DNA from: SG8-30 sp964406445
GTDB taxonomy: Bacteria > Pseudomonadota > Gammaproteobacteria > Steroidobacterales > Steroidobacteraceae
Assembly (NCBI GenBank): GCA_964406445.1
Contig: CAYORU010000012.1
Coordinates: forward strand, 1 to 64,000
Length of the DNA: 64,000 nucleotides
Direction: 5' to 3'
Position numbers and translations under genes: made by a program. Positions 1 through 7,249 of the stretch are shown here, piece by piece; the stretch's first letter is position 1, and every line of letters begins with the position of its first letter. The notes under the pieces were generated by a model, which was not told where the DNA came from, searched no databases, and saw only the letters and a list, made by a program, of their open reading frames with translations.

Positions 1-107
1 GGGTGGTTCCACGAATCAGGACGGCGCTGCGGGGTGCTTTGAACTTCCTATCCGCTCACTGAAATGGCGGATTCGTAAACTGTCTCGGTTGCGGCATCGG
101 TCACAGT

Positions 108-131
108 ACCGGCCAAAGCGGCTCGGCCGGT
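108..131. repeat. Short inverted repeat upstream of the Fic gene
   Basis: Arms ACCGGCC (108-114) and GGCCGGT (125-131) are perfect 7-bp complements around a 10-base loop. It lies just upstream of the putative promoter. No T-run follows, so it is more likely an operator or chance hairpin than a terminator. Bases 1-107 hold nothing I recognise. Confidence 0.3.
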
Positions 132-133
132 TA

Positions 134-163
134 GTGACAAGCTGCTGTTTATAAGACTATTAT
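134..163 (+). promoter_or_regulatory. Putative sigma-70 promoter of the Fic operon
   Basis: GTGACA at 134-139 is followed after 18 bases by TATTAT at 158-163, in an AT-rich island that stands out in this GC-rich sequence. Transcription from about 170 would leave a short leader of roughly 27 bases before the TTG at 197. Inferred from consensus only. Confidence 0.45.
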
Positions 164-196
164 TCCGGCCATGGAACCGGCCACAATCCGTATTCA

Positions 197-1384
197 TTGG
201 GGCGTGCCTTGACCCCCGCTTCCGCCGAGCCGTTTATGCCGGCCGAGGGCACGGCCGTGCTCGAAAACCTGGCCTTCGACCTGGCCCGCGAGGCCAGCGA
301 GCTGTCGGCCCAGCTGCACCCTGTCGTGCGGCTGTCGGTCGCCGAGCTCGTCCGGTCGATGAACTGCTACTACTCGAACCTGATCGAGGGCCACAACACG
401 CAACCTCGCGACATCGATCGTGCCCTCGCGGCGGACTATTCGAGCGACCCGCATCGCCGTGATCTGCAGCTCGAAGCCCGGGCGCACATCGAAGTGCAGC
501 AGATGATCGACGAGCGTGTGGACGAACTGCCGCGTCCACCGGCTTCGCGAGCCTTCTTCGAATGGACGCATCGCGAGTTCTGCGAGCGATTGCCTGAAAG
601 CCTGCTGGTTGTCGAGAATCCTGACACCAAGGAGCGTATTCCGGTGGTTCCGGGCCAGATGCGTTCGCGCACGGTCGCCGTAGGCCGGCACGTCGCGCCT
701 GCGGCCGAGGATCTCCCGGCCTTCATGCAAAGGTTCGAGGAAGCATACGACGCGGTCCGCTTGACGAAGCCGCGCCAGGTCATCGCCGTTGCCGCAGCTC
801 ACCATCGCTTTCTGTGGATCCATCCCTTCCTGGATGGCAACGGTCGCGTTGCACGCCTGATGTCGCACGCGATGTTGCTGGAGATCGGAATCGGCTCCGC
901 GCTCTGGTCCGTTTCACGCGGGCTCGCGCGCGATTCCGCCGACTACAAGCGCCTGCTGATGGCGGCCGATGAGCCACGCCGAAGCGATGTCGATGGGCGA
1001 GGGGCACTCTCGCACGTCGCGTTGATCGACTTCTGCAAGTTCTTTCTCGAAATCTGCCTCGACCAGATCCGCTACATGCGTGAGCTTCTCGATCCTTCCG
1101 AGTTGCAGCGGCGCATGGAGCTGTACGTGCGCGATGAGGAAAGCGCGGAGCGACTTCCGAAGCGCAGCTACGTGGTGCTGCGCGAGGCATTGCTCTCGGG
1201 AGAACTGGAGCGAGGTCGAGTGCCCACGCTGATCGACACGAGCGAGCGCACGGCCCGACGCGTGGTTGCTGCGTTGGTCGACAAGCGACTGCTCGTCGCG
1301 ACGTCGCACAAGTCGCCCTTGCGACTGGGCTTCCCCATCGACGTCGTCGAACGCTGGTTCCCGAAGCTCTATCCGATGACCTGA
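197..1384 (+). CDS. Fic family protein AMP-transferase
   Basis: Fic enzymes usually move AMP from ATP to a hydroxyl side chain of a target protein. The catalytic loop HPFLDGNGR is intact at residues 209-217, including the catalytic His, so the enzyme looks active. An N-terminal SNLIEG at residues 60-65 fits the (S/T)xxxE(G/N) inhibitory helix of class II Fic proteins, so activity is probably self-restrained. The C-terminus (about 330-380) looks like a winged helix. The TTG start at 197 is chosen because the conserved N-terminal region begins before the alternative ATG at 236; neither has a strong ribosome site. The stop overlaps the next ATG (TGATG), indicating translational coupling. The target is unknown. 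Confidence 0.9.
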   Translation: MGRALTPASAEPFMPAEGTAVLENLAFDLAREASELSAQLHPVVRLSVAELVRSMNCYYSNLIEGHNTQPRDIDRALAADYSSDPHRRDLQLEARAHIEVQQMIDERVDELPRPPASRAFFEWTHREFCERLPESLLVVENPDTKERIPVVPGQMRSRTVAVGRHVAPAAEDLPAFMQRFEEAYDAVRLTKPRQVIAVAAAHHRFLWIHPFLDGNGRVARLMSHAMLLEIGIGSALWSVSRGLARDSADYKRLLMAADEPRRSDVDGRGALSHVALIDFCKFFLEICLDQIRYMRELLDPSELQRRMELYVRDEESAERLPKRSYVVLREALLSGELERGRVPTLIDTSERTARRVVAALVDKRLLVATSHKSPLRLGFPIDVVERWFPKLYPMT

Positions 1385-2634
1385 TGGCCGGTGACCTGAT
1401 GGGCAAGGCGGCCGACTGGGCCTTCACCAAGCGCTTCCGTCGCGGGGGCTTCGATTGGCGCGCGAGTCGGCTGGCCAGCGAGCGCATTGCCGAGGCACTG
1501 GCGGAAATTCATGCCGTCGCCCGCCATGATCCGCTGCACGCTGCGGATGGCGCTGTGCGGCTTCTCGTGAAGCTGTCTCCGGCGCTGGAACAGGTAGACA
1601 GCTCCTCCGGCGCTCTGGGTAGCGCGGCGCGTGCGGCCGTCGATGCGCTCGTTCCTGTGATCGCGCACGCACCCGCCGACGGGACCGTGCGCGAGAAATG
1701 GCTGGAGCAGATGTTCGCGGCGATCCAGGACGATGATCCACCTTACCTTGAGCTTCTCGATGAGCGCTGGGGTGAGTTGTGCGCGACGCAGGAAGTGGCG
1801 TCACGATGGGCGGACCGCCTGAAGGATCTCGTTCAGCATGTCCATGCCGAGCGGCGTCGCGGTCGGCACGCCTTCACTCGATCCGAGTCGGCCTGCTACA
1901 GCGCGTTGTTTGCCGCGGGCCGGCAAGATGAGCTGATCGCCCTGATTGGCAGCAACCCGCGCCCCATGTGGAATGACCTGCTGTGGGTCGGTCGGTGCAG
2001 TGTGGCCCGAGGCGAGATCGACGAAGCCATCGCGTTCATGACGAAGGCCGTGAATCCGTGGACGCCGATGGCTGGGCTCGCGCGCTTCGCCGAAGGCGTC
2101 CTGCTGCAGGCGGGCCGCCGCGTCGAGGCGTACGAGAAGTATGCGCTGGAGGCAAACCGCGCCACGACATACCTCGCGACCTTTCGTCTGCTGTCGAAGA
2201 AGTATCCCGAGATCGACGCGGATCGGCTTCTGACAGATCTCATCGCGACCACGCCCGGAGAGGAGAGCAAGTGGTTTGCCACGGCGAAGACGCTCAAGCG
2301 ATTCGACCTGGCGATGCAGCTTGCGTGGAAATCGCCCTGCGATCCGAAGACGCTGATCCGCGCCGCCAGGGACAACGTCGCGAAGAACCCGGCGTTTGCC
2401 GCAGAAGTCGCGCTCGCGGCGTTGTACTGGATCTGCCAAGGTAGGGGCTATGAACTGACCTCACTCGACGTGCAAATGGCGTACCGGTTCGCGACCGAGG
2501 CTGGTCTGGCGCTCGGGCAATCGGAGCGCGTGGCGCTGCGAATCCAGACGATGCTCAAGCCGATGACCCGGGAGGTTCGATGGGTCAGAGAGAGGTTGAA
2601 CTTGCCGGCTTCCTCGGAAGCGGGCCGCTCGTGA
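1384..2634 (+). CDS. Helical-repeat protein coupled to Fic, possibly DUF6880-like
   Basis: A 416-residue soluble protein with no signal peptide or membrane segment. Its sequence is rich in amphipathic helices with TPR-like spacing, for example residues 200-300. The N-terminal part (IAEALAEIHAVARHDPLHAA and a VDSSSGALG-like turn) resembles DUF6880-type proteins, but I hold that assignment loosely. It starts inside the Fic stop codon, so the two proteins are probably made together; a partner or target-adapter role for Fic is inference. A 14-residue stretch at 2431-2472 (ICQGRGYELTSLDV) recurs in decayed form at 4648-4689. Confidence 0.7.
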   Translation: MAGDLMGKAADWAFTKRFRRGGFDWRASRLASERIAEALAEIHAVARHDPLHAADGAVRLLVKLSPALEQVDSSSGALGSAARAAVDALVPVIAHAPADGTVREKWLEQMFAAIQDDDPPYLELLDERWGELCATQEVASRWADRLKDLVQHVHAERRRGRHAFTRSESACYSALFAAGRQDELIALIGSNPRPMWNDLLWVGRCSVARGEIDEAIAFMTKAVNPWTPMAGLARFAEGVLLQAGRRVEAYEKYALEANRATTYLATFRLLSKKYPEIDADRLLTDLIATTPGEESKWFATAKTLKRFDLAMQLAWKSPCDPKTLIRAARDNVAKNPAFAAEVALAALYWICQGRGYELTSLDVQMAYRFATEAGLALGQSERVALRIQTMLKPMTREVRWVRERLNLPASSEAGRS

Positions 2635-2952
2635 GCGGATGAGTTCGGCATCTATCGCGGTCTATCGGATCCAAGCGGCGTGTTTTGTCGGTCGGGGTGA
2701 CGGTAAACTCGCGCAGCGTGTTAGAGAATTTCAGCAGCTGCGCGGACTTGGAATGCTGCGAGACAATAGAGTGGGAGTGAGGGCGCCGCGCCGCAACAGG
2801 CGTCGCAAACTCGTGCTCCGGATGGTCCGCGATTGCCGGGCCTGGCTTCGGAACGCCCCACAGACCCGGCTCTGCGCCGAATTCGAAAGGCGCCAAAAGC
2901 CAATCTCGCGCAGCCGCTCGTTGTTAGGGCTCCAGTGACCGAGGAGTCGACC

Positions 2953-4356
2953 ATGAACACGGGCCGCAGGCTGTCCTTCGCATTGCTGGCGTTCCTGCTG
3001 CAGACCCGGGCAGCGGATGCCGCGCCCGGCGACATCGATACGACGTTTGGCCAGGGTGGCTTTGCCCATGTCGGCTTCGCTGACGTCGGGCGCAATTACT
3101 CCGAGGCGCTGGCGGTCGCCCGGGACGCGAACAACCGCCTCGTGGTTGTAGGGCTGGCGAGGGCCCAGGGTGGTGTCTTTACCGACGGCTCGATCGTCAT
3201 TGCCCGCTTCAACGCCAATGGAACGCTCGACCCGACTTTCGGCCAGGACGGCCGTACGCGGATCGACGCCGACACGTTTTCTGTCGGTTCGGGCGTCGCC
3301 ATCCAGGGAGACGGCAAGATCGTGGTGGCCGGCTATGCCGCTCCGGATACCTCCGGCGCCAGCATGCGCCGGATGATCTTGTTCAGATTCAACCCGAACG
3401 GCCTCGCGGATTCGACCTTCGGGGCCGGTGGCATGACGAGTGTCGAGATCGGAAGTGGCGGTCAGATCACGGCGATGCGCCTCCAGCCGGACGGCAGGAT
3501 CGTAGTGGCGGGCCAGGTATTCCACGCCAGTGGCGGCAACGGCGATTTCTACGTTGCGCGCTACCGCACCAATGGCACGCCGGACACCAGCTTCGGTGCA
3601 ACAGGCAACTTTCCGAACCTGACGGCCTCGGTGCGCATCGACTTCGGTGGACGCGATAGCGCCAGCGACCTGGCCATCCAGTCCGACGGCAGGATCGTCC
3701 TGGTCGGGACGACCGAAGCCAAGGGTGGAAACGCGTTCGCCGTGGCCCGCCTTTCGGCCGGGGGCTTGCTCGATTCCACGTTCGGCACGGGCGGCAGGGT
3801 CACCACGAGCTTCGTCGACGGAGATACGGGCTCCGGCGGCGATCGCGCCCACGCCGTGGCGCTGCAGAACGACGGCCGAATCGTCGTCGCCGGCCAGGCG
3901 GAGATGCACGCCAACATCGACCGCAACGACTTCGCGCTGGCGCGCTACAACTCGAATGGTTCGCTCGACACCTCCTTCAGCGGCGACGGCAAGGTCACCA
4001 CTGACTTTGGACTGGCGACGAACGCCAGCGACACTGCGTTCGCGATGCTGATCGAGCCCAACGGCCGCATCGTGGCCGTCGGCTATGCCGGATACACCGG
4101 CGGCGATACGCGACTTGGCCTTGCAAGGTACGACGCGAATGGTTCGCTCGACACCACGTTCGGCAGCGGCGGCACAGTGGCGGTGGCCGACGTACGCGCA
4201 CGAATCGCCCGTGCAACGGTCCTGCAGATGGTCGGGTCGAGCGGCCAGATCGTCGTCGCCGGAGTTGGATCGCCGCCGAACGGAACGTCGCGCATGATGC
4301 TCGCACGCTTTGCCGCCTTCACACAGGTTCAGTTGCAGTTGCCGCGGCGCAACTAG
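2953..4356 (+). CDS. Secreted delta-60 repeat protein
   Basis: A 467-residue exported protein. The ATG at 2953 follows a GAGGAG site at 2941-2946, and the first 24 residues form a signal peptide with an ADA-APG type cleavage site. The mature part is about seven repeats of roughly 55-65 residues, each with a G-x-(L/P)-D-(T/S)-(T/S)F-G-x-G-G motif followed by I-V-V-(A/V)-G strands. These are delta-60 repeats (TIGR02608 type), predicted to form a beta-propeller-like fold. There is no obvious C-terminal sorting or anchor domain, so the protein may be released or slightly truncated. Ligand unknown. The frame is open upstream to 2833, but that part has no signal-like start. Confidence 0.8.
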   Translation: MNTGRRLSFALLAFLLQTRAADAAPGDIDTTFGQGGFAHVGFADVGRNYSEALAVARDANNRLVVVGLARAQGGVFTDGSIVIARFNANGTLDPTFGQDGRTRIDADTFSVGSGVAIQGDGKIVVAGYAAPDTSGASMRRMILFRFNPNGLADSTFGAGGMTSVEIGSGGQITAMRLQPDGRIVVAGQVFHASGGNGDFYVARYRTNGTPDTSFGATGNFPNLTASVRIDFGGRDSASDLAIQSDGRIVLVGTTEAKGGNAFAVARLSAGGLLDSTFGTGGRVTTSFVDGDTGSGGDRAHAVALQNDGRIVVAGQAEMHANIDRNDFALARYNSNGSLDTSFSGDGKVTTDFGLATNASDTAFAMLIEPNGRIVAVGYAGYTGGDTRLGLARYDANGSLDTTFGSGGTVAVADVRARIARATVLQMVGSSGQIVVAGVGSPPNGTSRMMLARFAAFTQVQLQLPRRN

Positions 4357-4689
4357 GACTTGACGGTCGGCCGGGGCCGCGGACCCGCGGGGTCTGCGGC
4401 CTCGCTGTCACCGGCGTCGGCTTCTGCTGACCTGCAATGGCGCCTGCTCTCGCCCGCGACCCGTGCGCGTCTGCCGAAACGATCCTGACTATGCGGCGTT
4501 CGTCGGCGCTCCGCCAGGCTGGTCGAGCCAGTGATCGATCGCGGCGCGATACACGCTCGCGCGGCGCTGCTGCCGGTCGCGGTCGTCGGTGGTCTCCTCG
4601 GCCAGTCAGCGCAGTTGACAACGGACGGTCCCTTGATAAGCAACAGCATCTGCGGTGGCGAAGGCTGTGAGTTGACCTCGCTCGATGTG
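4357..4689. other. Non-coding or decayed stretch before the IS91 remnant
   Basis: No convincing intact gene. On the minus strand, about 4490-4610, there is a 38-codon run ending in a TAG that reads like the C-terminus of a real protein (RAAIDHWLDQPG), but it has no start and I cannot assign it. The stretch looks like junction debris between the delta-60 gene and the transposase remnant. Confidence 0.4.
4648..4689 (+). pseudogene. Fragment resembling the Fic-linked helical-repeat gene
   Basis: The frame reads ICGGEGCELTSLDV, matching ICQGRGYELTSLDV encoded at 2431-2472 at 11 of 14 residues and 30 of 42 bases, with many differences synonymous. The match ends where IS91-like sequence begins. 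It looks like a remnant of a second copy of that gene, cut by or captured with the element. The match is short, so chance is not excluded. Confidence 0.4.
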
Positions 4690-5672
4690 AAGCGTGCCGG
4701 ACTTGCCCGTACCATTGGCCACACCGGCGCCGTGACGCTGATCCAGCGCTTCAGCTCCGCGCTGAACCCGAACATCCACTTCCACATGCTGTTCCTCGAT
4801 GGGGTGTACTTGATCGACGACGCCAGGCAGACACCGTTCCGGCAGGGGCCGCACCCCGGCCCACATGACCTGCAGATCCTCGTCGAACACATCGCAGAGC
4901 ACATCGGCCGCGCCCTCGAGAAGCGGGGCCTGATCGAGCGCTACACGGGGAACGACTGGCACGCCGAACATGGCAAGGGCGGCCCGCTCGACGACCCGCT
5001 CGGTCATTCCATCACGTACCACATCGCGGTTGGCCCGAGAGCCGGGCAGAAGCTGTCCACGCTGCACACGGTGCCGGCCAGGACCCCGGAGTCGCTGGAC
5101 GAGTTCAACAGCGCGGGAAACTCGAGCGCCTGTTCCGCTACGTGAGCCGCCCGCCGATGGCGAGCGAGCGCATGGCGATCACTTCATCCGGCCACGTGCG
5201 CTGCGCGCTGAAGACCCCGTATCGCGACGACACCACGCACAGCGTGATCGAGTCGCTGGACTTGATGGCGCGACTGGCTGCGCTGGTGCCGCCGCCGAGG
5301 ATGCACCTGAGCCGGCATCATGGGGTGTTCTCCCTGCACCGCAAGCTACGCGCAGCGGTGACGCCAGCGCACCGGGGAGCGTGCGCATCAAGGCAGTCTG
5401 TCACTCAAGCAGAGTCGGCCAGGTCACCAACAGCTACGCACGCGGCGATGAGTTAGGCGCGACGGCTGAAGGGCATGTTCGGCTTGGAGATCGAGGACTG
5501 TGCCCGCTGCGGCGGGAAGCTCAAGGCCATAGCCAGCATCGAGGCACCGAAGGTCATCGCGAAGAATCTCCTGCACCTGGAGAAGAACGCTTCCGCTCAG
5601 CCCCAGCCCGCGCAGCTGCGCTGCGCGCGTGCGCCGCCGGGGCAGGCGAACCTGATTCGAACTCGAGGGTAA
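4690..5672 (+). mobile_element. Degraded IS91-family (Y2/HUH) transposase remnant
   Basis: The translation follows the IS91-type transposase C-terminal half: HTGAVTLIQRFSSALNPNIH, then LERLFRYVSRPP, KTPYRDDTTH, LDLMARLAALVPPPR, and finally the zinc-binding CARCGGKLKAIASIEAP near 5508-5560. The frame shifts between about 5105 and 5118. In the new frame a TAG at 5454-5456 sits where the family normally has Trp before ARRLK (MS-stop-ARRLKGMF), a simple TGG to TAG nonsense change. The N-terminal half is absent. The element is therefore dead in place and marks this region as rearranged. Confidence 0.85.
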
Positions 5673-5696
5673 CGGCGCCTTCTGCTGGTTCCGGTT

Positions 5697-5717
5697 AGCC
5701 GGCCGCCGAGGCCGGCT
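5697..5717. repeat. Perfect 8-bp hairpin after the IS91 remnant
   Basis: AGCCGGCC and GGCCGGCT flank a 5-base loop just past the transposase 3' end. IS91 elements carry a hairpin at the terminus downstream of the transposase (oriIS), so this could be that end. It could equally be a GC-rich terminator without a T-run. Nothing else is seen from 5718 to 5939. Confidence 0.35.
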
Positions 5718-5939
5718 GCGCCGCATTCAGGCCGAGGGCCGCCACATCATGCGGGATTTCGGGCGGCGGGGCGGGTAGGGTGGGGGGGCTTGAGGGGCGG
5801 GAAGGCCGTCCGGCCGGCTGCCTGGGCGCCGGGTCGGCGGGCTTCCGGCGGCTGGCGGCAAGCTCGACCCCGAAAAACGACCCGTTCGACGAAGCAGGCC
5901 ATGCGGAACGGGCCGTTTGAACTTCCCATTCGTGGCTTA

Positions 5940-6791
5940 ATGGGCCCGATGAAACTTCCGCGCCTGCGTACCCTGCTCCTGGCACCGCTCCTCCTGTTCG
6001 CCGCGTTCTACGCGTTCGGGGTGGTGGCCAACTTGCTGGACGATCGGCGGGTGGAGCCTTTGCGCGCCGCCCCTCCCGGCAGCCTGGAGGAAATCGCGAT
6101 CTTCGGCGCCAGCGGCACCGCGGGTGACGGCATTCTCAAGGCAGCGCTGGCCGACCCGGACGTGCTCACGGTTCACGTCATCACGCGGCGCGCCACGCCG
6201 CGCATGGAGGCCGGGGTGGCCAGCGGCAAGGTGGTCATGACGCGGCATCTGGATTACCTGGACTATTCCGCGGTGCGGGACCAGCTGCGGGACGTCAAGG
6301 CCGTTTACTGGGCTCTGGGCACCAGCACGCGAAACGTGGATGACAAGACCTACAGCGTCATCCACGTCGATTTTCCGGTGCAGTTCGTGAAGGAATGGCT
6401 GCAGGTCAGCGAAGGAACGGAGGTCGGCTTCCACTTCATCAGTTCCAGCGACATCTCCGAGGACTCGTCCATGCACTGGGCGCGCGAAAAGGTCCGCGCC
6501 GAGAAGGCATTGTTCGCCCTGGCCGAAGGCACTCCGATCAAGGTGATCGCGTACTGCCCCGATTACATCGGGCCTACGGAAGAGCAGTCGCACCTGGGCC
6601 AGGAGCTGCTCTACGGTTTTTTCGCCCCCGTCCGGGCCGCCGTGCGCGCGCAGCAGATCGGCGAATCCATGCTGGAAGTCACCGCGCGGGGTAGTGAATT
6701 CAAGAACGGCGACAAACTGGGTACCGGCTCGATCCTGCGCTACAGCGAGGCCTATCGCCAGCGCCAGGGATCCGGCATGGCCCGGAACTAG
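5940..6791 (+). CDS. Membrane-anchored NAD(P)-binding Rossmann (atypical SDR/NmrA-like) protein
   Basis: A 283-residue protein with one N-terminal hydrophobic segment (about residues 10-30) acting as an anchor or signal. A nucleotide-binding loop follows in IAIFGASGTAGDGILKAAL, the GxSGxxGxG form of atypical short-chain dehydrogenases. The middle contains a YWALGTSTRN strand-turn and a HFISSSD motif where the SDR serine would lie. A start at 5949 is also possible; neither ATG has a clear ribosome site. The substrate is unknown. It stands alone between IS91 debris and the rsgA stump. Confidence 0.7.
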   Translation: MGPMKLPRLRTLLLAPLLLFAAFYAFGVVANLLDDRRVEPLRAAPPGSLEEIAIFGASGTAGDGILKAALADPDVLTVHVITRRATPRMEAGVASGKVVMTRHLDYLDYSAVRDQLRDVKAVYWALGTSTRNVDDKTYSVIHVDFPVQFVKEWLQVSEGTEVGFHFISSSDISEDSSMHWAREKVRAEKALFALAEGTPIKVIAYCPDYIGPTEEQSHLGQELLYGFFAPVRAAVRAQQIGESMLEVTARGSEFKNGDKLGTGSILRYSEAYRQRQGSGMARN

Positions 6792-6797
6792 ACAGTC

Positions 6798-7223
6798 ATG
6801 ACGGCCCTTGACCTGGCGCAACTCGGCTGGCGTCCTTTTTTCCAGCAGAAAGTCGACCTCGAGCTCCGGGAGCATCCGGTGGGCCGGGTGGTCACCCAGC
6901 ATCGCAACCGCCTCGGACTGCGGTCCGCGGCGGGCACGCTGGAACTCGCCATCGGGCCCGCCGTTCCGGCCATCACCGTCGGCGACTGGCTGTTGCTGAC
7001 GCCCGAGGGGCGCTTCCTGCGCCTGCTGGAGCGCCAGAGCCTGTTTCGCCGCAAGGCCCCGGGCAGCAAGGTCGAGGAGCAACTCATGCGCGTAGCGTTG
7101 CGGGGCTCCGGACGCTTGCGCCCGGCGGGATCGACGGCGAGGGCAGGCGGGCCCGCTTGGCCGCACTCGACATGGCGTTGCGCTCTGCCGAAAGCTTGGA
7201 CGGGCTCTTTGGCGAGCGCATAG
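6798..7223 (+). pseudogene. rsgA: Truncated N-terminus of ribosome-assembly GTPase RsgA
   Basis: Residues 1-97 read as the RsgA OB-fold region: LGWRPFFQQ, RVVTQHRNRL, VGDWLLLTPEGRFLRLLERQ, SLFRRKAPGSKVEEQL. Similarity stops at about 7089, exactly where an intact protein would enter the GTPase domain (AANVD). What follows is unrelated, and neither the circularly permuted G motifs nor the zinc-finger C-terminus exists. The product cannot be a GTPase. Whether an intact rsgA lies elsewhere in the genome is not visible here. Confidence 0.8.
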
Positions 7224-7249
7224 TCCCGGTATTCGCCGCCGGAGGCCAC

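Noticed and set aside
38..54. Near-repeat of 15/17 bases (TTTGAACTTCC core) with 5916-5932, which could bound an inserted island
   Set aside because: Short and not at clear element ends; chance is a reasonable explanation without an empty site to compare.
2639..2938. 99-codon open frame between the helical-repeat gene and the delta-60 gene
   Set aside because: Arg-rich translation without recognisable motif and no ribosome site; it looks like chance coding in GC-rich DNA.
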